Origin: Chromera velia | Lineage: Eukaryota; Sar; Chromeraceae | DNA: 14,104 nucleotides | Assembly: GCA_018398765.1 (NCBI GenBank) | Contig: JAHBMJ010005858.1 | Location: 49,098-63,201, forward strand | Reading direction: 5' to 3' | Part shown: positions 1-9,600 of the stretch, piece by piece | Numbering within the stretch: position 1 is the stretch's first letter | Layout: the number at the start of each line of letters is the position of its first letter | Program-made: the position numbers and the translations under genes | The notes under the pieces: model-generated | Told to the model about the DNA's origin: nothing | The model's database searches: none | What the model saw: only the letters and a program-made list of their open reading frames with translations

Positions 1-300
1 CGTTCGCGTGGCTGCCCACTAGTCTGTCGATACTCCTCTCTCTGGGTGGATGAACATACGGAAGTTCCACGGGGGGGTTTGTGGGGAGGGGCGTGAAGGA
101 AAATTCTGTCCGATCAAAAAGTGCATCATGCATGCACGAATGAATGCATGAAACGGACAGAGCGAATTCACCACCAAACAATTGTACATGAATGGGTCAG
201 TGGAAGGCATGAAAGAGGCACGAAAGAAAAAAAAAATAAATGAAGGAATGTGCAAATTCATGGATGTATGGATGGACGAATGAAGAAAGGACCAACTGAC

Positions 301-405
301 TCTTGTCTGCACATCCACCCTTGCCCCCTTTGAGATCAGGAGTCGTGCGAGCTGCCACTGTTCCGCCATCAGCGCCCGCATCAGGGGTGTCGCTGTCTGG
401 CTCGT
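301..405 (-). CDS. Ankyrin gene exon 9, last repeat in window
   Basis: After CTTTTGCAG the exon encodes TSQTATPLMRALMAEQWQLA, then RLLISKGARVDVQ, an ankyrin repeat of about 35 codons with a GTCAGT donor. No exon is recognised in 1-294, which reads as intron with a T-rich tract, so the gene continues beyond the left edge. Confidence 0.78.
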
Positions 406-3400
406 CTGCAAAAGGAAGGAAGGAACACTTTGAGTCAATTGAAAGTGACGAAGTGACATGCACATCACATGCCTGGATGGATCAGCTCGCTCGATTTTTT
501 TGACAGGCGGGTTGAGATGCAGATGTATAGCAGAACACATTGGCGATGCCTAAAGGGAAAGAAACTTTGCCTTGAAAATTGCAGATCGAGCCATCCATCC
601 TACCCTCTTCCACGCCCCCACAAAACCATAGGCAGGCCGAGTAGCGTGGGGGGGCAGGGAAGAAGGGGTGAATTGAGAAGGCAAGCCCATTCATTGTGTT
701 ACCATGAGGCAAACAGTAACGCTCTTCCAAGATGGCGGGACACCATCACCCCCTGACCGCCAGTAGTTGTCTATCTGTCTGACTGGTTGACTCACCGAGC
801 CAACATTTACTTCCGGGTCCGCCCCTTTCTCCACGAGGACGGTCGCGAGTTTCCAGTCCTTGTTCTTGTAAGCTCTATCAAGCGCCTTCTCTCCGTCCTG
901 CACGCATTTACTCGTTTGAAAAAAAAGGCCCGCCGAAAGAAAGACAGAGTAAGTAAGTCACCGTATGGACAATTTTTGAAGTTTCGTCGCCCACTACCGG
1001 ACCAAGGAAGGCCCTCAGTCGTTTGCAATCAATGCAGCCAGAACAAAACGAGACACCCATGTTGGCTTTCTCACCCCCACTTTACCTGCTCCCTCCAGTC
1101 TATCCCCATTCAGAATATGTGTTGGTTGGCCCTCGCTCCAGTTCTTGCAACACACAAAGAACTCTCAGTCAGTCTATCTATCTGTCCATTTCCCCCCATG
1201 CATCGAGAAACAAACCACTGTGTGCATGAACACCACTACCTCAAAGGACTTCATTTTTGTTCAGGTCTTCAGCGATAATATTTTTGCATGTATCAGATGA
1301 AAGCGAATTACAGAAACCTTCTGTCGGGCACGTCTGACGGAACCCAAATAGTTGCTCATTGCCATCATATGATATGATAAAAATCCTACACCACCCGCCC
1401 ACCCACTCACCCAAGTTTCGTTAGGGTCCACTCCTTTTTCGATCAACGCCTTGACAAACTCGACTGCAGCCTGGTCCATCTCCTCGTTTGGATCTTGTGG
1501 GACTTCCTCTCCTACCCCCTCTCCTGCGCCCGCTGCGCCAGCATCACCGTTACCGTTCTCGTGCTCTTCATTCACATTTACAGGGACTTGCGGAGGAAGG
1601 GCATTCTCATCTGCATCGTCATTCATCTGCTCCCCCCCTTCCTCTGTCTCTTCTCCATTTTCGTCTCCGTCCTCTCCCTGCTCTTCATTCGCCTCCTCTT
1701 CCTCCTCCCCCTCCTCCTCCTGCTGCCCTTCATTCGCCTCTCCGTCCTCCTCTTCCTCCTCTTCCTCCTCCTCTTCTTCTTCCTCCTCTTCCTCCTCTTC
1801 TTCTTCCTCCTCCTCCTCCTGCCCTTCATTCGCCTCTACATCCTCCTGCTGTCCGTCACCTCCGTTGGCCTCCGCGGCCGGTTGTGGGCCTCCACCATCA
1901 GCAGGGGCTTCATGCTGGCCTTCGTCGCCATTCCCTTCGCCAGGCTCCATCCGGTCACACGCAAGCGCCAGAACCGTTTTCAGATTCCCCTGCATGTAGT
2001 TCAAACGAGAGAGACGAAGGAGAGCCGAAATCTGCCGCACACAACTGCCACCTAACACAGAAACTATGAGGGTTCAAAAGTACGATGACAAACAGACCCT
2101 ATTCGCATCGCTGGGGGCAAAAGGAGCGACACAACATGAATTCAGGCAGACGATTTGTTTGAGCCCCTTCACATCAGCTCCGGAAAGGAAAGGAAAGGGC
2201 TGTATGGCGTTGGGAATGCTTCCTTCCCTTTGTATTCATTCTCTCCTGCCTGGACCCACTCTTGGGATTGTGACACGATCGCAACACAGGAATCAGGATC
2301 TCATTTTGTATACGGATGTGTGCATAAGTGTGGGCGTACGATGCTCTCCGCTGACACCTGATGTTTCTTCGGGTACCACCGTTTAAAATCGATGGGACAT
2401 TTGGAAGTCAGGAAGAAAGCAGGGAATGGTGGCCGCCCGCATCAGCTTTTTTTCCTTCCATTCCTTTCCGCAACGTTTTTCGTCTTCCGCGAACCCACCG
2501 GCATTTTTGCGTGGACGTTTGCGCCGGCTTGCACTAGCTTTTGGGCGAGACGGAAATGTCGATTGGATACAGCAAGAAGGAGCGGATCGACCTGCGCGCA
2601 TGTCGTCAAAGTCACGAGAGATTATTATACAATCTGATGGGACCGCCTTCAGGACTCACTTATCCGGGTACCCTGATGCCATCTCTCTTCAGCATGCACA
2701 CAGAAAGTCAGCGCGACTGAAAGACGGGGGGGCAAGACAAACCAGAGAACAGGGAGAAGATTCAAAGAGGAGAGAGAGAGAGAGAGAGAACACTTCTCTC
2801 AGGGACGTCTGGTCAGAACAGTGAGAGCCTCCCGGACAGTGAGTGAAACTAGGAGATTAGAATCTAAAGATCAAATTCCCCTCCCCCCGCTCCTAGCTTC
2901 GCATCACCCCTGCAGGACCCTGACTGACTGACTGACAGACCCTCCGTGTAGTCCCTTCAGGTGCCTGGATAGACGCTCCATTCTCGAGAAGGACCCTCGC
3001 ACATGCCTCGCGTCCCATCTTACTCGCGTGCATCAAGAGGCTCTTTCCATTCTGCAAGCAAGCAAGCAAGCAGACAAGCAGGTTCTAGGAGAGACACGAA
3101 ATTGAGCTCATCCACCCGCACGCATGCAGACACTAGCTGTGCAATACATAATGCATGGATGGACCAACAGGACGTCTGTCCCACGTTTGCACACGAGCGG
3201 ACATGGACACCCCATGCATGCAATGAAACACCAAAGGGCTGTGCCGGAAAAATCCTTGTCCACACTTGCAAGATCTGTTTCTGCCAACCCGTCTCGAAAA
3301 GCCCCATCTGTCTCTGTTTGTATGTCCACACATCTTCTTCTCTGCGCTCTCATCTGTCCGGGCCCTCCCTTGGACATCTGCCCTCCACAGTCGCGAGTCA

Positions 3401-5488
3401 TTTTCACTACCGGAATTCCACTCCCACACACACACCGACCGAAATTCCCTTCTCGTCGATGCCGAGTTCCGCCAAGAGCTCGATGTCACGGATTCTGTCT
3501 CCCGACACCATCACGTCATGCACAGTGCTCGCCTCCACCTGAAAGAAAAGAGTCATGCAGGCCCTCTAGATGATAATGCGTTCCTCTCTCACATAGATAG
3601 ATCGTTAGATACCAATTTCTAGCCGCTCGAAGCAATGTTCACAGCACAACCAGTTGGCAGACAATGCAAAATTCATTCTCCTGATCGTCACTTGAAAGCG
3701 GTTCGGACCCAAAGGAGCTCAAAAAAGAACAAAGAAAATTCTCACTGGCTACCCCTTTCCACAACCCGCTTAATTGTCGAACGAGTTGACCGAAAAGCAC
3801 ATGATGCAGGGGAGGGATGCGAAAAACAGGCAGACAACAAGTGGGATACAGTCTGTTTGTCAGACTCACCGCTTTGAAGGATCGGATTACATTTGCAACC
3901 TCCATCTTCAAGAGCTGCTCCGAAGAGAAGAAGAAGGAAAGCAGGTGCCCATCAGGGAGACGAGAATCGAACAAGACAACAAGAAAAAAAAAAAATAAAT
4001 AAAATGGGTCCGGAACAGGGGCACTTGTCCACACACAAAAAAGAGCAGAGAAGTGCGCGAAACAGCCGCGCGTCCTTCCTCGTTCATGCAGCCGTCGAAG
4101 TTCGTTCAAGTCACGACAAGTTTTTCTTTCAAGGTCGGAAACAGAAAAAGAGAAATGAGATGGATGGACGGAAACAGAAAACGAAACGGGAAGGGGCGAA
4201 GGGAGAAAAGAGTCTCTAGTGGAAAGTGACCAAGGTCCCCCACCTATCCAACACCTCAGCAAACCGCAAACACAGCAAAGGGCTCACAGAAAGACAGACA
4301 GACAAACCGACTGACCGAGCCCAGATCGATCCGGTAGTGCCGACTGACAAAAGCGTCAACAGCCTGCGTACGAGTGAATGCATGCGCAGCACGATACAGG
4401 GACGCCCTTCAAGCTTGCTTCAATCTCTTTTTCCGTCAACATACATACCATCATTCAGCGTGCCCTCACCTCTTACATGAATGATGATGACTTGCAGCAG
4501 TGCTGCGTCACGATTGTCTTCTCACAGTTACTCTGCACCCATTTGCGTTGCTCCGTCTGTGCGTCACCCTTCTTTTTTCTGTTTCGTGTATCCTTCCTGC
4601 GCTTCTCCCTGCCTGCTTGGCTGGTTGTCCGCCTGTCTGGGTGTTTCGCTGACTGTTCATTCGTCTAACTGCCGGTCCGTCTGGTCTGGCTGTCTGTTTC
4701 CTTTCCCACCTGTCGAAGCTCTCACCTGACAAACCCACCGCATGCATCGCTTTCTTGCTCGCTTTCACGATCTGCGTCATTGAGAAGACGCTCAGCCAGT
4801 CCTGCAAGACATCAACACACGGCAAGCAGGCTCGTGAAGGCGGGAGAGAAGTATGCCAAGGGCAACGGAAGTGCTCTGCTGTAAGAAAAAAACCCAGTGC
4901 AAAAGGGAACGTGAAGGGAGTCCTCGTGCAAAGAGAGAAGAGCAACAGGTCATGTGCCCGGACAAGCGTCGGTCAAGGACGAAAATGCCTGATGTGCCGG
5001 GGTCCACTTTGAGCCGCAGCAAAAACTTTATTGACAGGGAGAGAGTGGGAGACGGCATGGAGTCTCCTGATCAGTCTGGGAACTGCAGCTCAATCCACAG
5101 CAAGGCGCTCTCAGATGATCACACAGAAGACTGCTTGCCAACCTTCTCATCAGTGAGGGCCTTTTCCGCCTCTGCTTCACTCAGAGCGGCAGAAGAGGAC
5201 GCAGCAGCAGGAACAGCATGGCTTGAGTCCACGTCCCGTCTCTTCCATTGCGCTTCAATCACGGCGACTTTCTGCAAGGACACAGCCAGTCAAACAAGGA
5301 GGGGAGAAGTCGTCAGCATCCATGCAGCCTGCGAATTCCAAGAGCCAAGGCAAAGCTGGTGGGAGGTACTTGTTGACCACCCGAACACCGTCTCGCGAAC
5401 AGACCTCTTCTAAAACCAGTGCCAGGTCCCCAATCGAGCGGATAGACGCACGTAGTTCGTCAAGAATCATTGCGTCCATTTTGTGCAT
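301..5488 (-). CDS. Ankyrin-repeat protein gene, nine exons placed, 3' end beyond window
   Basis: Minus-strand gene reconstructed by eye. Exons in order of translation: 5488-5405, 5271-5125, 4801-4739, 3914-3870, 3538-3440, 3051-2941, 2031-1411, 897-796, 405-301. Each starts after a CAG acceptor and ends before GT (GTGAGT three times, others GTCTGT, GTCGGT, GTGGGT, GTGTGA, GTCAGT). All lengths are multiples of three, so every intron is phase 0. The N-terminal part is helical and not ankyrin-like. From about exon 5 onward there are four to five ankyrin-type repeats, recognised by phrases such as LLMHASKMGREACARVLLENGAS and LATVLVEKGADPEVN. Ankyrin repeats normally mediate protein binding; the partner is unknown. 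No signal peptide or membrane segment is seen, so a cytosolic or nuclear place is inferred. The 3' end lies left of base 1. The gene family is confident; donors at 5405, 5125, 4739 and 3440 are less sure. Confidence 0.72.
796..897 (-). CDS. Ankyrin gene exon 8, one repeat
   Basis: After GCGTGCAG the exon reads DGEKALDRAYKNKDWKLATV, then LVEKGADPEVNVGS, and a GTGAGT donor. It is 34 codons, about one ankyrin unit, and completes the repeat begun at the end of exon 7. Confidence 0.85.
1411..2031 (-). CDS. Ankyrin gene exon 7 with acidic insert
   Basis: A 207-codon exon. It opens with half an ankyrin repeat (ISALLRLSRLNYMQGNLKTV) and closes with another (AAVEFVKALIEKGVDPNETW, GTGAGT donor). Between them lie about 140 residues rich in Glu, Asp, Asn, Gly and Gln, including 24 consecutive Glu codons at 1747-1818 (GAG/GAA mixed) and three copies of an EANE(G/E)Q phrase. 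A second possible acceptor, TGCAG before GNLKTV, would shorten the exon by 15 codons. Confidence 0.8.
1747..1818 (-). repeat. Coding (GAG/GAA)24 polyglutamate tract
   Basis: Twenty-four Glu codons in a row in exon 7. The plus strand is a pure CTC/TTC run, open in every frame, which explains the spurious Ser-rich and Leu/Pro-rich ORFs on the opposite strand. Confidence 0.9.
2032..2940 (-). other. Large intron of ankyrin gene
   Basis: A 909-bp stretch between exons 6 and 7. It contains a (GA)n run at 2769-2789 and a GACT run at 2921-2936 next to the donor. A GTGAGT-like donor at about 2659-2654 has no convincing exon in front of it, as the in-phase reading meets TAA. No gene is supported here on either strand. 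Confidence 0.55.
2941..3051 (-). CDS. Ankyrin gene exon 6, one repeat
   Basis: After a (TGCT)n-like tract ending TTGCAG the exon encodes NGKSLLMHASKMGREACARV followed by LLENGASIQAPEG, a clear ankyrin repeat of 37 codons. The donor is AGG|GTCTGT. Confidence 0.8.
3440..3538 (-). CDS. Ankyrin gene exon 5, first repeat
   Basis: After TTTTCTTTCAG the exon reads VEASTVHDVMVSGDRIRDIE and continues LLAELGIDEKGIS. The second half resembles the back of an ankyrin repeat. A GTCGGT donor gives phase 0; the overlapping GTGTGT two codons on would not. Confidence 0.68.
3870..3914 (-). CDS. Ankyrin gene exon 4 (45 bp)
   Basis: A short 15-codon exon, LLKMEVANVIRSFKA, between a pyrimidine-rich acceptor (TTCTTCTTCTCTTCGGAGCAG) and a perfect GTGAGT donor. 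It joins in phase 0 to VEASTVHDVM in the next exon. Confidence 0.6.
4739..4801 (-). CDS. Ankyrin gene exon 3
   Basis: A 63-bp exon after TCTTGCAG reading DWLSVFSMTQIVKASKKAMH plus one Ala, closed by a GTGGGT donor. A nearby stronger-looking donor (TCAG|GTGAGA, 4725 side) would shift phase and meet a stop in the next exon, so GTGGGT is preferred. Confidence 0.5.
5125..5271 (-). CDS. Ankyrin gene exon 2
   Basis: After TCCTTGCAG the frame reads KVAVIEAQWKRRDVDSS, then an Ala/Ser linker and a charged helix SEAEAEKALTDEKVG. The donor may be GTGTGA (used here, phase 0) or GTTGGC six codons earlier. This exon would be missed by a simple ORF scan because the frame closes soon after each splice site. 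Confidence 0.6.
5405..5488 (-). CDS. Ankyrin gene exon 1 (proposed start exon)
   Basis: The ATG at 5488-5486 opens MHKMDAMILDELRASIRSIG, a helical stretch running to LVLEE before a GTCTGT donor. The open frame continues both ways, so the true start may lie upstream (frame open back to 5560) and the donor may instead be GTGGTC nine codons later. The GTCTGT choice keeps phase 0 with the next exon and matches a donor used at 2940. An upstream coding exon joined through 5562-5714 is possible. Confidence 0.5.
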
Positions 5489-5561
5489 CTTCGGAAGAAG
5501 TCTCGAACAGATAGGCTGGTTTTTTCCTCGGTTAAGCGTCAGGAGGGCGCAGCACGTCACC

Positions 5562-5714
5562 TCAAGACGGTTGGTTCAGTCTGATGCCGATGAAATCCAA
5601 AGCCGCCTTCAAATCGGACGTTTTGCAATCAGTTTTTGGACTCCGCTGCAGTTTGCACATCAACTCCTGTATGGACGTATACACTACGCAGTCGCACTGT
5701 TTAAGACAATCCAT
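5562..5714 (-). CDS. 50-codon ORF or unplaced exon upstream of ankyrin gene
   Basis: The frame from the ATG at 5714 reads MDCLKQCDCVVYTSIQELMC and ends SDLKAALDFIGIRLNQPS then TGA. The composition is protein-like, with amphipathic helices. The stop lies 73 bases before the proposed ankyrin-gene ATG. It could be an upstream short ORF, the last exon of another gene, or a 5' exon of the ankyrin gene. A join from CC|GTCTTG to TTCGAG|A would give a continuous frame into LLPKMHKMDAM through an intron of only about 67 bases. The sequence does not decide. Confidence 0.3.
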   Translation of the reverse strand: MDCLKQCDCVVYTSIQELMCKLQRSPKTDCKTSDLKAALDFIGIRLNQPS

Positions 5715-5762
5715 CACCAAGGTTTGAATGAATGCATGAGGTTCTCGACTCAATCTGATTAG

Positions 5763-6175
5763 ACTGACAGGGCCTCGATCCTCTGAAAAAGGCGTCGCGA
5801 TCCATCGGGCTCACCGAACGCGGCCGCTTGGGCGTGCGCGCGCATTCCGAGCGAACTGATAATTGAGCATTCGAACAAAATAAAAAAAAAGCCGATATAT
5901 ACATGCATGCAATAATAAAATGGCATGCACGCATACATGCATGCAGTTATAAGCCAGAGCACGTGGAGCATGATGTCGAATTCCTGTAACATGCAGTATA
6001 AGCAGAGAAATGGGTGTCTACATCATATCCGAAGAGGAAGAAAACGACTTGGCTGGAGGGCCTCGCAGGATCTTTGTGGCGGTTGAAAAGAAACAACAAG
6101 CTTCTTTTGTAAGAAGGCCACCTGCCAAAACAACTCGCCAGGTAGCATTCATATCTGTATTCATCCCTGGTTCCG
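5763..6175. promoter_or_regulatory. Divergent promoter region with GCATGC cluster
   Basis: This spacer separates the minus-strand ankyrin gene from plus-strand gene B. GCATGC occurs at 5905-5910, 5923-5928 and 5939-5944, the first and last inside ACATGCATGCA. GCATGC is a characterised ApiAP2 target in apicomplexans; its use here is inferred. An A-run and ATATAT lie at 5880-5900. A 74-codon ORF starting at 6010 overlaps the start of gene B in another frame and could be an upstream ORF. Confidence 0.4.
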
Positions 6176-6530
6176 ATGCCTTCTACACGGAAGCTGTCGA
6201 TAATCCTCCTTCTCTCCCTGGGGATTCTGCTTGAGCAATTTCGGGAACATCGCTCTTTACTTCCCTTTGTTGTCGCGATCGAGCGGATAGGCTTGGACAA
6301 GGAGGCCCGTGAGGGAGACAGAGATACAGTGGCAGAAGCACATGGTGGCCCAGGTCCATATGGTTCCAAGAAGAGTTTCGAGGACTACCAGGACCTATCG
6401 GAAGAAGAACTCTTGAAGATGCAGCTAGACGAACCCCCAGACCCAACTTCAGACGGGGGGCCCGCCCCTCCGGGGGGAATGCCCAATTTCAAAGATTTCG
6501 TTTGGATGGCCGCATACAAGGGGAAACTCA
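6176..6530 (+). CDS. Gene B exon 1, signal peptide
   Basis: It starts at the ATG giving the signal peptide and ends CTC A|GTCAGT in phase 1. It includes FEDYQDLSEEELLKMQLDEP and a Pro/Gly linker. The end, FVWMAAYKGKL, joins through one split Thr codon to SEVETLVEHKDYES. Confidence 0.75.
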
Positions 6531-6653
6531 GTCAGTCAATGAAACTGTCATATCGAGAAGCAGTTTTCTTCCTCCTCTTCTTCTTGCTCTCCTCACATTC
6601 CTCCTTCTTCTTCTCTTTCCACTTGCTCTTCTTCTTTGAATGAGACAGAGAGA

Positions 6654-6689
<36 letters not shown>

Positions 6690-9600
6690 GCGAGGGGTGG
6701 CTACTGTCCATTCATTCCCTATATCGCCATTTCTTCTTCAAGCAGGAAGGAGTCTAGAGCCTCACATGTGCAATGCTACCCTCGGAGATTCCTTGCAAGG
6801 AGTGGACGTCTGGTCTCACCTCGGTCTTTGGTTTTCAATACAGAGGCATGCGACCCCCCCCCCCACGTTTCAGAAAGCGATCTCTGTACTCTCGTACGGC
6901 GCGTCAATAAGAACCTTTGTTTTGTCGAAGGTGAACAGTACGTGAACAGATGAGTGAGTAAATGTTTGGGTGGGTGGGTGGGTGAGTCAGTGAGTGAATG
7001 AGTCAGTGAGAGAATGAATGATTGGGTATGTGAGTGAGTGAGTGAGTGAGTGCATCGATGAACAAACGAAACATCACTGCAGCGAGCGAGGTCGAGACTC
7101 TGGTAGAGCACAAGGACTACGAGAGCGTGGAGCCCTTTGAGGCAGTGGTGAAGCGGGCAAAAGCAGAGTCCCTGAGGTCTCTGGACAACTCAATCGACAT
7201 CAGGCTCGGGGGGTTCAAACGGAACGAGCCCATGTTCCCTGTCCAGTGCCGGCTTGATTCCCTCACAGACTTCAAGCCCTGCGTGTATCTCTTTCAGTCG
7301 GCAGGTGCAGAGGGAGGTCAGTTTCTTCCTCTCTGGCCCACTAAAGAGAGACAGGACCTTGAGAATGCGCAGTGCCTCAACCTCGAAAGGAAACAAACGT
7401 GGAAACAATTCGGCAGGGACATGGATAATTTTGGGACCAACGGCACTTTTGCACTCACAAGTCTCCGCCTCCAAGCAAAAGTCGGCATCGAACTGTACGA
7501 AACGAACAACTGCTCGTCTTGGAGAGACTCCTTGGCACTGGACGTGAAGCAATTAAACGGTTCCGATTTCTCAATTGACTTTGTGGAGTCCAGACTGCCT
7601 TTGTATAGATGGCGATACACAAACAACTTTGTCGAGAAAGACACCCAGGTGTTCAATCTGGCAACGCCGGCCTACACAAATCTGGAACCTGCATGTCCCT
7701 GCCCCACCCTAACGGACCATGGGGCAATTTATCCTCCAACAGATGATGAAATCGTGATGTCAGTCTCTGCTCTTCCTCCTGTAATCCTCCTCCGAGAGAT
7801 ACAGTGTCCTCTCCCTCTTTTCCGGCCTTCTTTACTTTGACTGCGCTTTTCTCCCATATCTTATGACTCTGGCCACCTTGTGGTCCCACATGTTCTCTTT
7901 CTCCTCCCTTTTTTCCCGTTCGGCAATCCCAGCGCTCAGAGCGGGGGGGAGAAATGTGGAAAAACAGAGACACACAAGAGAGCTCCTTTCTTCTCCTGTG
8001 GCAGAGTGCATTCAGATCTAACTCCATTCTTTGCATTCGTCGGTGGTCTACTCCTATGGTTCATTGTTTCTCATGACTTTTTTTGTGGGGGGCAAATGAC
8101 TCATGGTCAGTGCTATGAGAGCCCGCGGGTATTCTGGAGGGAGGACAAATGTGCTCGAAAATTCCCGCAGAGCAACACCAGAATGGTTTCTGATTCAGGA
8201 GAGTATATGTGTCCAAGAAAAAGACCATGTCTGCTTGCCACAAAAACATCGACAATTAAAACTCCTTGGATGCATTCAACTTGCAGCCGTCATTGGGACT
8301 CCCTCGCTGCCAACGGTCTCCTTTCGAGTGCCTTGACGGACTGGGAGAAGGGGGCTGTGGTTCGCTTTCTTGCGAATCCGTACATTCCTGCCGAGCCCAA
8401 GCATGCAGTCTTGACAAGGTTCATGTCAGATGAGTATCATCTTCCGAAGAGCTGCCTTGATGAAGACCTGCAGATAGGAGAGGGTTTCGATGACTGTGCA
8501 GAGGAAGTGAAGACCGAAATGATGAATCAGGTCGGTTTGATTGCCAGAGTGAAAGAAACTCTTTTGGGAGAGCCATTTGATTACGCCCCACCAAAAAAGA
8601 GAGGAGTGGTTTAGATTAGAGAATAAGGATATACTGAGTTGCACGGATGGAGAAGATAAGATAAGGCAAAACACCGAAACTGCATTCCCGACCTTTCCTT
8701 TACTCTTAAAAACATTTTTGGAGGTTGTTTTGAACATTTGTATAGAAAGTTTGCTTGACGATACAGGCCGAATTGATTGCTGCATGGATGAAAGAGTGGA
8801 GCAGAAAGAGAATGCGGCAAGGAGATCGATAGTCGGCCCGTCCTCCTTTTGTGCTTTCACTGGTTGCCTGAGTCTCGCATCTTCCTATCATCTCTGACGG
8901 TCGGGTGTTGAAGAAGACAGGATTTTTTTTCTTTTTTTCGGAAACTTGATACTTTGTCGTCTTCTTTTTGCATAAATGATCGAACAAACAAACAAACAAA
9001 CAAGCACACAAAAAAAGAAACAAACAAACAAACAAACAAACAAACACACAAACAAACACACAAACAAACACACAAACACACAAACAAACACACACACAAA
9101 CACACACAAACACACACACAAACACACAAACACACAAACACACAGACACACAAACACACAAACACACACACAAACAAACAAACAAACAAACACACACACA
9201 CACACAAACAAACACACAAACAAACAAACAAACAAACAAAAAACAAACAAACAAATGCAGGTATGGGGGCCGCTGGTGGACGAGGGTCCCAAAAATCTGG
9301 AGATGCCCTTCCCACCCCCCTGCACTCCCCGCTTCTCCCCCATCAGCCGGAGGTTCAGGTCTGCCAAGGTCGTGGTCAACTTCAAGGTATCGGACTTCAG
9401 CCAAATGACCTGTGGGGAGACAGAGGAGGCCAAGCAGGCGCGCCTCGATAGACAGAAAGAAAGGTGGGAAAGAGATGGGGGAAAATGAGGGACCCTGGCC
9501 TTGTGCTTTGAGAAAGAGCAGAAAAGAAACTTAAGTCGGCGGAGACACTGTGGGGAGGTGAATGTCACGGTGACCATTTTTTCTGTCTTTATGGTACTCT

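Noticed and set aside
1451-2069. Three plus-strand ORFs rich in Ser, Pro or Leu
   Set aside because: They are the antisense of the Glu-rich exon, where CTC/TTC runs are open in all frames.
2654-2700. GTGAGT donor on the minus strand at about 2659-2654
   Set aside because: The in-phase reading ends in TAA and exons 6 and 7 already join into a continuous ankyrin repeat without it.
3639-4262. 207-codon minus-strand ORF
   Set aside because: Only the 15-codon part at 3870-3914 is flanked by good splice sites; the rest is Phe/Ser-rich intron-like pyrimidine sequence.
4443-4500. Possible small exon near a GTAAGA/GTGAGG donor pair on the minus strand
   Set aside because: No acceptor gives a phase 0 length without a stop, so it does not fit between exons 3 and 4.
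8983-9255. CRISPR or telomere-like array
   Set aside because: Units are 2-4 bp simple repeats without spacers or telomeric words.
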